From GCA-003244245 sp050700115 (GTDB lineage Bacteria; Actinomycetota; Actinomycetes; Mycobacteriales; Pseudonocardiaceae), in assembly GCA_050700115.1 (NCBI GenBank), contig JBOHGG010000002.1, forward strand, positions 140,040 to 204,039: a DNA stretch of 64,000 nucleotides. Direction: 5' to 3'. The notes beneath the pieces are model-generated. The model was not told the DNA's origin. It searched no databases and saw only the letters and a list, made by a program, of their open reading frames with translations. Each line of letters opens with the position of its first letter. Within the stretch, counting starts at the first letter, position 1. Position numbers and translations under genes: made by a program. Of this stretch, positions 51,396 to 58,555 are shown piece by piece.

Positions 51396-52957
51396 CGCGC
51401 GTCCTCAGCGAGGAGATCGCTGGCCTTCTCTCCGATCATCATCGTGGTGATGTTCGGGTTGACGGCCGGGAGGAAAGGCATGATGGAGCCGTCGGCGACC
51501 CGGAGCCCGGTCACTGCCTTGACCCGCAGCCGCGGGTCGACCACGGCCTGCGGATCGTCCGCCGCACCCATACTGGCGGTGCCCGCGAGGTGGTAGACGG
51601 TGTTGTGGGTCTTGTGGATGTAGTCGATGAGCTCGTCATCGGTGACGGCGTCCGGACCGGGTGCCAGTTCGCGTTCGATCCAGCCCTTCAACGCCGGCCG
51701 CGCGGCGATCCTGCGCGCGAGTGTGATCCCCGCGAGCAGTACGCGAATGTCGTGACCGTCGGGATCGGTGAAGTAGCGTGGATCCACCGCGGCGCGGTCC
51801 CGGAAGTCACGCGTCCGGAGCCGGACCGTCCCACGGGATCGGCCACGGGTGACGTTGGGCGTCAGGCAGAAACCGTTCGACGTGGTTCGATAGCCCCAGC
51901 GCAGGGTGTTCAGGTCGAAGGGCACCGAGCCGTAATGCATCATCAGATCAGGCCGGTCGAGGCCCGGTTCGGTCCGGGTGAACAGGCCGATCTCCCACCA
52001 CTGCGTGGAGCGGGTGACCATCGGTCGCGAGGCCTCCCACATCACCAGGCCCTCGACGTGGTCGTCCAGGTTGGACCCGACGCCGGGGCTGTCCACCAGG
52101 ACCTCGATGCCGACGGCACGCAGGTGTTCGGCTGGTCCGATGCCGGACAGCATGAGCAGCTTGGGGGTCTCGATCGCCCCAGCGCAGAGGATCACCTCGC
52201 GCCGAGCGTTCACGGTGTCGTACTGCAAGCTCGCGGAGTCGAGGTAGGCCACCCCGGTCGCCCGCTTGTCCGCGTCGAAGAGCACCTGCTTGACCCAGGC
52301 ACCGGTGCGGACGGCGAGGTTGCGCCGCCGGCCCATGATCGGGTGCAGGTACCCGTGTGAGGACGACATCCGGGTGTTGTCGTCGTCGGCGTTGATCTGG
52401 AAGAAGCCCGCGCCCTCGGTGATCGTCACGCCCTCGTTGAAACGCACGGTCGGCAGGCCGACCTCGGCCGCGGCCCGCAGCACGGCGACACCGCACGGGT
52501 CGTGCGACGGGATCTGCCGCAGCGTCACCGGGCCCGAGCGGCCGTGATGGTCTCCCGGGCCGTCGTTGCTCTCCAACCGCTTGAGCAGCGGCCAGCACTC
52601 GTCGGCGCTCCACCCCTCACACCCCATGGCCGCCCACTCGTCGAGATCCTCACGAGGGGGCCAGAAAGCGATGCAGGAGTTGTGCGACGAACAGCCACCG
52701 AGGACCTTGGCCCGGGAGTGCCGCAGGAAACTGTTGCCCTTGTCCTGGGGCTCGATCGGGTAGTCCCAGTCGTAGCCCGAGCCGAGCAGGTGCACCCACT
52801 GCTCCAACCGCAGGATCTTCGGGTCGTCAACGTCGGGCGGACCCGCCTCGACCAGGCACACCGTGACCGACGGATTCTCCGAGAGCCGGGCCGCAAGGAC
52901 ACACCCCGCCGAGCCACCACCCACGACGACATAGTCGAACTCTTCGATCCTGTTCAC
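51380..52957 (-). CDS. GMC family FAD oxidoreductase (choline dehydrogenase-like)
   Basis: 525 residues. FAD-binding YVVVGGGSAGCVLAARLSE at the N terminus, the GMC signature AKVLGGCSSHNSCIAFWP (about 83-100), a second signature GAIETPKLLMLSGIGP, and the active-site His in TVYHLAGTASMG with the Asn in AVNPNITTMM. Oxidises an alcohol such as choline or a polyethylene-glycol-like substrate; which one is unknown. It lies left of the phospholipase gene with a short gap and is on the same strand, but no sigma-54 site precedes it. Confidence 0.9.
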   Translation of the reverse strand: MNRIEEFDYVVVGGGSAGCVLAARLSENPSVTVCLVEAGPPDVDDPKILRLEQWVHLLGSGYDWDYPIEPQDKGNSFLRHSRAKVLGGCSSHNSCIAFWPPREDLDEWAAMGCEGWSADECWPLLKRLESNDGPGDHHGRSGPVTLRQIPSHDPCGVAVLRAAAEVGLPTVRFNEGVTITEGAGFFQINADDDNTRMSSSHGYLHPIMGRRRNLAVRTGAWVKQVLFDADKRATGVAYLDSASLQYDTVNARREVILCAGAIETPKLLMLSGIGPAEHLRAVGIEVLVDSPGVGSNLDDHVEGLVMWEASRPMVTRSTQWWEIGLFTRTEPGLDRPDLMMHYGSVPFDLNTLRWGYRTTSNGFCLTPNVTRGRSRGTVRLRTRDFRDRAAVDPRYFTDPDGHDIRVLLAGITLARRIAARPALKGWIERELAPGPDAVTDDELIDYIHKTHNTVYHLAGTASMGAADDPQAVVDPRLRVKAVTGLRVADGSIMPFLPAVNPNITTMMIGEKASDLLAEDARQPRA

Positions 52958-53014
52958 ACTTCGATCCTCCCGCCACCGTGAAGCGCAGGATTCCGCATGG
53001 TCCTGCGCTACCCC

Positions 53015-53857
53015 TCATGGGATGTACGAAGGGCGGCATTCTTGCATGCACCTTTGCCGGTCTCCTGGAAGCATCAAGGTTGCACCACACCTCCGACAGG
53101 GATAGCGGATGTTGTCTCGAGTACCATACCTGGCAGGATCTCCAGCAACGGCTCTCAGCCAGCACGTGACAGCTTTCTTGTCGCAGACGTCACATTTCTC
53201 TCGACAGGAGAGATCGGTGATGTCACAGTCCTCTCCGTAGCACTCATCGTGCTCCTTACAGCATTGATCCATGGAATCCAATACTGGACCTGTGCCGCCT
53301 TTACCGCACCAATTACCGTAGTTCGCGAGGGTGGCAGGGCTTAGGCCACTATCCGACATCACTTTGTAGAAATAGTGGGCACGACAGGGCAAGAGACCGG
53401 CAGTTGTGAACGACGGCGCCGGCTGACCCGGTGTTGTCCCGCGCAGGATTGGCCGCACCAGTGTATCGCGAATGCGCAGCCATTCCTGGCTGAGTTTTTG
53501 GAAGTTCGGTTCACCACCGGAGATGAGGCGACCGTTGCGCTCAGGGTGCCGCCGGAAGAATATCAGATTGACCAACTGGTTCTCGTCCGTCATGCCACTA
53601 CGGACTGCCGAACGCAGCATCACGTTCTCGGTCCCGGACTGGACATACGAGTTCGGACCTGGTGGCCAGCTGGCGGTTTCCCTGCTCGTCCCGTCCGACG
53701 CCCCGCCCATCTCATGCTCCTGCCGGCGGGCCCGCCGTGGCGCGCTCTCCTCGCGCAGCAGCCCACCGAGTACCTCGAGAAACTCCCGGTGCTCGGCGGA
53801 CTCCGCCTCGCCGACCATCCGATCGGTCTGGAGGATTGTCCGGCCCAAGTCGTGCAT
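53015..53857 (-). CDS. phospholipase A2-like protein with shared N-terminal leader
   Basis: 280 residues, ATG at 53857 after AAAGGAG. Residues 1-31 (MHDLGRTILQ, then ESAEHREFLEVLGG) match the N terminus of the product at 55580. A low-complexity segment (about 35-75) leads to a conserved-looking block, LVNLIFFRRHPERNGR with QEWLRIRDTLVRP (about 95-138). The C-terminal domain is a PLA2 fold: Ca2+ loop YGNWCGKGG (180-188) and CCKEHDECYG (199-208) with His203 and Asp204 as the catalytic pair, plus many Cys for disulfides. There is no Sec or Tat signal, which is odd for a disulfide-rich lipase and suggests another export route. A sigma-54-type promoter lies at 53902-53917. Confidence 0.85.
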   Translation of the reverse strand: MHDLGRTILQTDRMVGEAESAEHREFLEVLGGLLREESAPRRARRQEHEMGGASDGTSRETASWPPGPNSYVQSGTENVMLRSAVRSGMTDENQLVNLIFFRRHPERNGRLISGGEPNFQKLSQEWLRIRDTLVRPILRGTTPGQPAPSFTTAGLLPCRAHYFYKVMSDSGLSPATLANYGNWCGKGGTGPVLDSMDQCCKEHDECYGEDCDITDLSCREKCDVCDKKAVTCWLRAVAGDPARYGTRDNIRYPCRRCGATLMLPGDRQRCMQECRPSYIP

Positions 53858-53901
53858 CGCGGTCTCCTTTGCCCCGGCGACGTGCTTTCCACCAGGTGTC
53901 A

Positions 53902-53917
53902 GGCAAGTTCGATGCCA
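53902..53917 (-). promoter_or_regulatory. sigma-54 -24/-12 promoter for the phospholipase gene
   Basis: Read on the minus strand, TGGCATCGAACTTGCC has GG and GC separated by exactly ten bases and agrees with TGGCAC-N5-TTGC except for one base in the -24 box. It is 45 bases before the phospholipase ATG, leaving room for a short leader with the AAAGGAG site. It lies between rpoN and this gene, so the lipase can be switched on separately. Confidence 0.8.
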
Positions 53918-54002
53918 GCTGGGTGACGCGCTGGAGGCCGCCGACGGGCGAACCGCCGTTCGACACGGAAGGGGTTTCGGCGAAGACGGTTTCGGCGCGA
54001 GC

Positions 54003-55310
54003 TCAGCGAACGCGCTGCTGCGGGATGCCCAGCTCCGCCCGGTACTTTGCGACGGTTCGCCGCGCGATGTGATGGCCGAAGGCCCCCAGCGCGCATACCA
54101 GCTCAGTGTCGGACCGCGCAACGGTCTCGCCGGCGACGAGGTCGCGCAGGCATTGCTGCACCCCGCGGGCCGGCCCGAACAGTGCGCTGAACGCGACGGT
54201 CTCACCCGAGGGCAGCAGGAGATGTTTACCCGCGACGGTGCGACTGACCGTCGATTCGTGCAGGTCGAGTTCGGCCGCCACGTCACGGCGACGCAGCGGC
54301 AGATGCGCGCGGGGGCCCTCGATCACCCGGCGCGACTGGCGGATAATCACGACCTGCACGACCCGCAGCATGGTGCGGGTGCGGCGGTCGAGCATGTCGA
54401 TGAACCGGCGGGCGCGGACGATGTCCCGGTGCACGCGCGGGTCCGCGGCCACCGCCAGGTAGGACTCGGCGATGTGCAGCGCCGACCACGGACCGGGGAC
54501 CATGTCGACGGTCAACCGGTCGCCATCCAGGCGGACAACGGCGTCGACGGGAACCGGCGCCACCGGTTCGTCCAAGCCGAAGGCGTCGGCCTCGACGTGT
54601 CCGCGGATCCAGCTGACGGCTAAGCGAACCTGCTCCGGTCGCAGCCCGCTAGCCACGGCCGAACCCTTCACATCGCCATCGGCAAGTAGGCCGAGCCCTC
54701 GCGCGACAAGCGCCTCGACCTCCGGCGGCACGGGCTGGTCGTCGGCTGCTGCCGACACCTGCAAGCGGAGGCGCTCGGTCAGGTTCTCCGCGCACAATCC
54801 CGGTGCCCCCGATGCGCGGAGCGCCTCGATCACCCGGCGCACCATCTCAGGACCGACCCCCAGCCGGGAAGCCACGGCCGTCACCGGCTCCCCCAACAGC
54901 CCTAGGTCGTCGATGTCCGCCAGCAGGTGCGCAGCGACCGCACGCTCCGCCGGCCGCAGGGCGTGCGCCGCCTCGGCCAGCAGCAGGTCGCGCGGCCTGA
55001 TCTTTGCCGCGACGCGGGTGAGCCGGTCAGGCCGGCCAGGGTGGTCGTCGGCCTCGCGACGATCGGGGGGCAGTCGTCGGGCCCAGCATGTGCACGAGCC
55101 GCGCCACGCCGGGTGTCCACAGCTTTGGCAGCTAGGCACAGCCGGCAGCTCAAGGGCAGCGTTGGCGTCAAGTTCTGCAGCTACCCGCCGCTCAAGGTCG
55201 GCGGCTGGCAGGACGAGCAACTCGCTCAAGAGCAGCTGTGCGGCGCCGACCTGATGTTCCATCCGCTGGCGCGCATCCATGGCCAGCATCGGCGCGGCAA
55301 TCTCGATCAC
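54003..55310 (-). CDS. rpoN: RNA polymerase sigma-54 factor RpoN
   Basis: 435 residues. Region I is recognisable at 9-54 (LAMDARQRM, then LLSELLVLPAADLE with ELDANAALEL). The core-binding region lies at about 105-185 (HLLADIDDLGLL; SGAPGLCAENLTERLRLQ). The DNA-binding region has a helix-turn-helix at 342-361 (DVAAELDLHESTVSRTVAGK), and the RpoN box ARRTVAKYR at 416-424 is intact. Between regions I and core-binding are four Cys (61, 64, 73, 75: CQSC and CTC) that could bind metal and are not usual for RpoN. GTG start after GAGAGGAT. Sigma-54 needs an AAA+ enhancer-binding activator, which is not in the window. A -24/-12 site precedes it, implying autoregulation. The class is generally considered missing from Actinobacteria. 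Confidence 0.95.
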   Translation of the reverse strand: MIEIAAPMLAMDARQRMEHQVGAAQLLLSELLVLPAADLERRVAAELDANAALELPAVPSCQSCGHPAWRGSCTCWARRLPPDRREADDHPGRPDRLTRVAAKIRPRDLLLAEAAHALRPAERAVAAHLLADIDDLGLLGEPVTAVASRLGVGPEMVRRVIEALRASGAPGLCAENLTERLRLQVSAAADDQPVPPEVEALVARGLGLLADGDVKGSAVASGLRPEQVRLAVSWIRGHVEADAFGLDEPVAPVPVDAVVRLDGDRLTVDMVPGPWSALHIAESYLAVAADPRVHRDIVRARRFIDMLDRRTRTMLRVVQVVIIRQSRRVIEGPRAHLPLRRRDVAAELDLHESTVSRTVAGKHLLLPSGETVAFSALFGPARGVQQCLRDLVAGETVARSDTELVCALGAFGHHIARRTVAKYRAELGIPQQRVR

Positions 55311-55373
55311 GAGTCGATCCTCTCATCGCGTCCTCTTGCATGGTGTGTGCCGGCTAGCCGGCATCCGGTTATC

Positions 55374-55389
55374 AGCAAGTTCCACGCCA
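55374..55389 (-). promoter_or_regulatory. sigma-54 -24/-12 promoter for rpoN
   Basis: On the minus strand TGGCGTGGAACTTGCT keeps GG-N10-GC and the TTGCT -12 box. It is 64 bases before the rpoN GTG. A 14-base palindrome (GCCGGCTAGCCGGC, 55349-55362) lies between the promoter and rpoN, and could be an operator in the leader. If real, rpoN controls itself. Confidence 0.75.
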
Positions 55390-55514
55390 GTCCGTGACGC
55401 GCGATCGCCTCAGGCGCAGGGTCGTTCGCGCACCGACGGCGAACCTGATTTCGCCCAGCGACTCCCCGCCGAACGCTGATTCGCACCTCCTGCCGGGAAC
55501 GGCAGCTCATGAGC

Positions 55515-55530
55515 TGGCACGGAACTTGCT
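55515..55530 (+). promoter_or_regulatory. sigma-54 -24/-12 promoter for the rightward operon
   Basis: TGGCACGGAACTTGCT is an almost perfect match to the sigma-54 consensus (TGGCACG-N4-TTGCW), with GG at 55516-55517 and GC at 55528-55529, ten bases apart. The predicted transcript would start near 55540, and the first gene follows at 55580 after CGGAGGAG. It faces away from the rpoN promoter, 125 bases distant; an enhancer site for an activator could lie between the two. Confidence 0.9.
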
Positions 55531-55579
55531 GCCACAGCGGTAGAAGCAGCGAATCACGCCACACCCGGAGGAGCCACCA

Positions 55580-56278
55580 ATGCATGACTTAGACCGTGCC
55601 ATGTTCGAGACCGGCGAGGTCGGCCGTTCGTCTGAGCACGCCGAGCACGAGGAGTTCCTCGAAATCCTCGGTGAGCAGATGGGGGAAACCAGCTATGGGG
55701 AGATGCAGCAGACTGCGGGGGCCGTTGACCGGACCTCGCGCGAGATGGAATTGGCCGCCGAGTTGCTCGCCGTGCAGACTGAGGCCGAATTTGCCAACTG
55801 GTTCGGCAACCTAGCGCGCGGGGCCGTCGGCGCGGCCCGCAACTTCGCGCAGTCAGACACCGGCAAGGCTCTCGGCGGCATCGTCAAGAACGCCGCTGGG
55901 CAGGCGCTGCCGGTGATTGGACGCGGAATCGGCACCTACATCGACCCGAAGTACGCCGCCGGCGGCGAACGCGTCGGCACGGCCGCCAAAGGGTTACTCG
56001 GCTGGGAGCTGGAAGGCCTGTCCGCAGAGGACCGCGAGTTCGAGGCAGCCAGGGTCGTGGTGCGCGTCGCGGACACTGCCGCTCGCCAGGCCGCCCAGGC
56101 CCCGCCCGGCACGCCACCGAAAGCCGCCGCGTTGGCCGCCGCCACCGCCGCCGCGAAGCGGCACGCACCCGGCCTGGTGGGCAGCCTCGCTCTCGCTCCG
56201 GGCAGCAGCGCACAGGCACGCAACCAGAGCGGCCGCTGGGAGCGGCGCGGCGGCCACATCGTCATCTTCGGCGCTTAA
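55580..56278 (+). CDS. leader- and tag-bearing protein with Gly-rich core (first gene of sigma-54 operon)
   Basis: 232 residues. Residues 1-31 (MHDLDRAMFE, then HAEHEEFLEILGE) are the leader shared with the phospholipase protein. Residues 57-140 (ELAAELLAVQTEAEFANWF, then Gly/Ala-rich helices) and 150-200 (a helical segment ending AAAKRHAPGL) are shared with the next gene. The last 15 residues, SGRWERRGGHIVIFGA (217-232), are a C-terminal tag also in the next gene. No signal peptide. The Gly-zipper-like middle could insert into membranes or polymerise. I do not know the function; it looks like a cargo or structural component whose ends carry sorting signals. Confidence 0.85.
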   Translation: MHDLDRAMFETGEVGRSSEHAEHEEFLEILGEQMGETSYGEMQQTAGAVDRTSREMELAAELLAVQTEAEFANWFGNLARGAVGAARNFAQSDTGKALGGIVKNAAGQALPVIGRGIGTYIDPKYAAGGERVGTAAKGLLGWELEGLSAEDREFEAARVVVRVADTAARQAAQAPPGTPPKAAALAAATAAAKRHAPGLVGSLALAPGSSAQARNQSGRWERRGGHIVIFGA

Positions 56279-56328
56279 CAGAGCCGGCGCGGCACCCCAT
56301 CGCGTCCCGACCAGCAAGGAGCACAGGC

Positions 56329-57198
56329 ATGAGCGCGTTCGAGACCCAGGAGTGGGAGACCTACGAGAGGGAGGCCCCCGGGTACGGGGAGCTCGAGTGG
56401 GGGTCTGAGACCGAGTATGAGAACCAGGAGCAGTTCCTCGGCGGGTTGCTCGGCTCGGCCCTCGGCGGCCGCGAGCTCGAGTCGCCTTTAGGGGAGTTGC
56501 AGGAGATGGAGCTGGCCACGGAGCTGCTCGAGGTGTCCAGCGAGGCAGAGCTGGAGCAGTTCCTCGGCAAGCTGATCAGTGGCGCCGCCAAGGCAGTCGG
56601 CGGGGTCATCAAGTCACCGGTTGGCCAGGCCCTCGGAGGGGCGCTGAAGAGCGTCGCCAAGGCAGCCCTGCCAATGGCAGCCGGGGCACTGGGAAACCTG
56701 GTGTTGCCCGGGGTGGGCGGGATGGTCGGCTCCAAGCTCGGGTCGATGGCCAGCAAGCTGTTCGAGTTCGAGGGTATGGACGAACAGGAGGCGGAACTCG
56801 AGGTCGCGCAACGCTACGTCCGGTTCGCCTCCGCCGCAGCACGCAACGCCGCCCGCGCCCCCCGCGGGGCACCGCCGCGCGCGGTCGTCCACGCCGCCGT
56901 CGTCTCGGCAGCCCGCCGGCACGCTCCGGGGCTGGTTCGTGGCGCACGTCCCGGAGGCTCGGGACAGCCTGGCGGACGCCCCGGCCGGCCGCCGAGACGA
57001 CCCCCGCCCGGACGGCGCCCCTCTCCCGGATCCCGGTCCGGAATGTATGGCTTCTCCACAAACGGGGGCCCGGTAGACGAGCCCGATGAGCCGTCCGGCT
57101 GGGACGAGGACGACGATGCGCCGGACCAGGAAACCGGCCGGTCGCGATCCGGGCGGTGGTTCCGGCGCGGACGCAAGCTCGTCATCTTCGGGTGTTGA
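56329..57198 (+). CDS. paralogue with Gly-rich core and C-terminal tag
   Basis: 289 residues. It lacks the MHDL leader and begins with a Glu/Tyr-rich segment (1-35). Residues 60-145 (TELLEVSSEAELEQFLGKL, then GGALKSVAKAALPMAAGAL and GGMVGSKLGSMASKL) and 150-203 (ELEVAQRYVRFASAAARN, HAPGLV) parallel the first gene. A Pro/Arg/Gly linker (205-240) and acidic stretch (250-270) precede SGRWFRRGRKLVIFGC (274-289), the same tag but ending in Cys. An AAGGAG ribosome binding site precedes ATG at 56329. It is likely to assemble with, or be handled like, the first gene product. Confidence 0.85.
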   Translation: MSAFETQEWETYEREAPGYGELEWGSETEYENQEQFLGGLLGSALGGRELESPLGELQEMELATELLEVSSEAELEQFLGKLISGAAKAVGGVIKSPVGQALGGALKSVAKAALPMAAGALGNLVLPGVGGMVGSKLGSMASKLFEFEGMDEQEAELEVAQRYVRFASAAARNAARAPRGAPPRAVVHAAVVSAARRHAPGLVRGARPGGSGQPGGRPGRPPRRPPPGRRPSPGSRSGMYGFSTNGGPVDEPDEPSGWDEDDDAPDQETGRSRSGRWFRRGRKLVIFGC

Positions 57199-57211
57199 GG
57201 GACGCCGGCCG

Positions 57212-58540
57212 ATGACACCCATGCTCGCTGCCAGGTTCCTGGACCAGGAGGCCCGCGCGCTGCTCACCCGGCTGGACCGGGTGCGCCCGTTCGCGGTCCA
57301 CGAGACGATGGTGCCGGCCGCCGCTCCCACCCCCGCAGCTCTGTCCGCTGTCGAGCGCCAGCTGATCGAAGGTCGGCAGGCGCTGCGGCTGCGAGTGCAG
57401 GGCTACCAGAATTGGCTCCGCGGACCGGGGCGCAACTGTCCACCGAGCGAGCAGCAGCGGCGATTCACCCACATCCGGCTGGCCTTCAACGACGTGCTGT
57501 CCCAGTTCGACCTGTTCACCGAGGTGGTCACCCAGCGTAGCGAGCACCAGACTGGGGTCTGGCTGTCCGGCCTGGACATGCTGGCGGCCGACGCGCTGCG
57601 GCTGCCTGCGCAGTTCCTCGACCCGCCGCCGGTGATGTGCTACCTGGCGCGCGGGCCGGGTGCGGCCATCCGCCGGGCTCGCACCCGGCTGCCCGGCGGC
57701 GATTCCAACCCCGTCGCGCTGATCCGGGTGCCCCGGGAGCGGATGGTCGGCCATGGCATCGCGTCCTCGCTCGTCCACGAGGTCGGACATCAGGGGGCCG
57801 CGCTGCTGGAGCTGATCGAGTCGCTACGCCCTGCGCTGCAGGACGCCGAGCGACGCGACAGGACCGCGGCCCGGCCCGCCTGGCGGTGCTGGTACCGGTG
57901 GATCTCGGAGATCGTGGCCGACCTGTGGTCGGTGGCCACGCTCGGCGTCGGCTCCACCCTCGGGCTGATCGGCGTCGTCAGCCTGCCCCGCTGGTTCGTG
58001 TTCCGGCCCAGCGGTGACGACCCGCACCCGGTGCCGTGGATCCGGGTGCAGCTCAGCTGCGCGATCGGTGGCGCGCTCTACCCCGACCCGCAGTGGCGGC
58101 GGCTCGCCAACCTGTGGTCAGCGCTCTACCCGCTGGACGGTGCGCCCGCCAACGTCCGACGCTCGCTCGCTCGGCTCCTGGCACACATCCCCACGTTCCT
58201 GCGGAAGCTGCTGGCGCACCGTCCGCCGGCCCTGCACGGCCACCGGCTCGGCGCCGTGCTGCGCAGGCCCGACCGGCAGCGCACGAAGCTGCTGGCGTGC
58301 TACGCGGCGTGGCGCCGAGGGCCGGACTTGGTGCACGCGACGCCGCCCGCGCTGGCCTTCGCCGTGGTCGGCCAGGCCCGCGGGGACGGCTTGATCAGTC
58401 CCGAGCAGGAGAGCCGACTGCTCGGCGAGCTGCTCACCCATTGGGCGGTGCGCAGCAGCCTGGACACCTCGGTGCTGTGCGCGCAGGCGTCTGTCCCCTA
58501 TACCCCCGCTGCTGGTGCGGCACACCGCCCGGCGAGTTGA
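57212..58540 (+). CDS. zincin-like putative metallopeptidase
   Basis: 442 residues. HEVGH at 189-193 (SSLVHEVGHQGAALLELIESL) with Glu233 in WISEIVADLWS about 40 residues later gives the HExxH plus downstream Glu pattern of gluzincins. Residues 50-150 are helical with no known match. No signal peptide or membrane helix of sufficient strength. It may process the tagged proteins or the envelope. Starts 13 bases after the previous stop; ATG at 57212. Confidence 0.6.
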   Translation: MTPMLAARFLDQEARALLTRLDRVRPFAVHETMVPAAAPTPAALSAVERQLIEGRQALRLRVQGYQNWLRGPGRNCPPSEQQRRFTHIRLAFNDVLSQFDLFTEVVTQRSEHQTGVWLSGLDMLAADALRLPAQFLDPPPVMCYLARGPGAAIRRARTRLPGGDSNPVALIRVPRERMVGHGIASSLVHEVGHQGAALLELIESLRPALQDAERRDRTAARPAWRCWYRWISEIVADLWSVATLGVGSTLGLIGVVSLPRWFVFRPSGDDPHPVPWIRVQLSCAIGGALYPDPQWRRLANLWSALYPLDGAPANVRRSLARLLAHIPTFLRKLLAHRPPALHGHRLGAVLRRPDRQRTKLLACYAAWRRGPDLVHATPPALAFAVVGQARGDGLISPEQESRLLGELLTHWAVRSSLDTSVLCAQASVPYTPAAGAAHRPAS

Positions 58541-58555
58541 TGAGGAGAACAAGCC

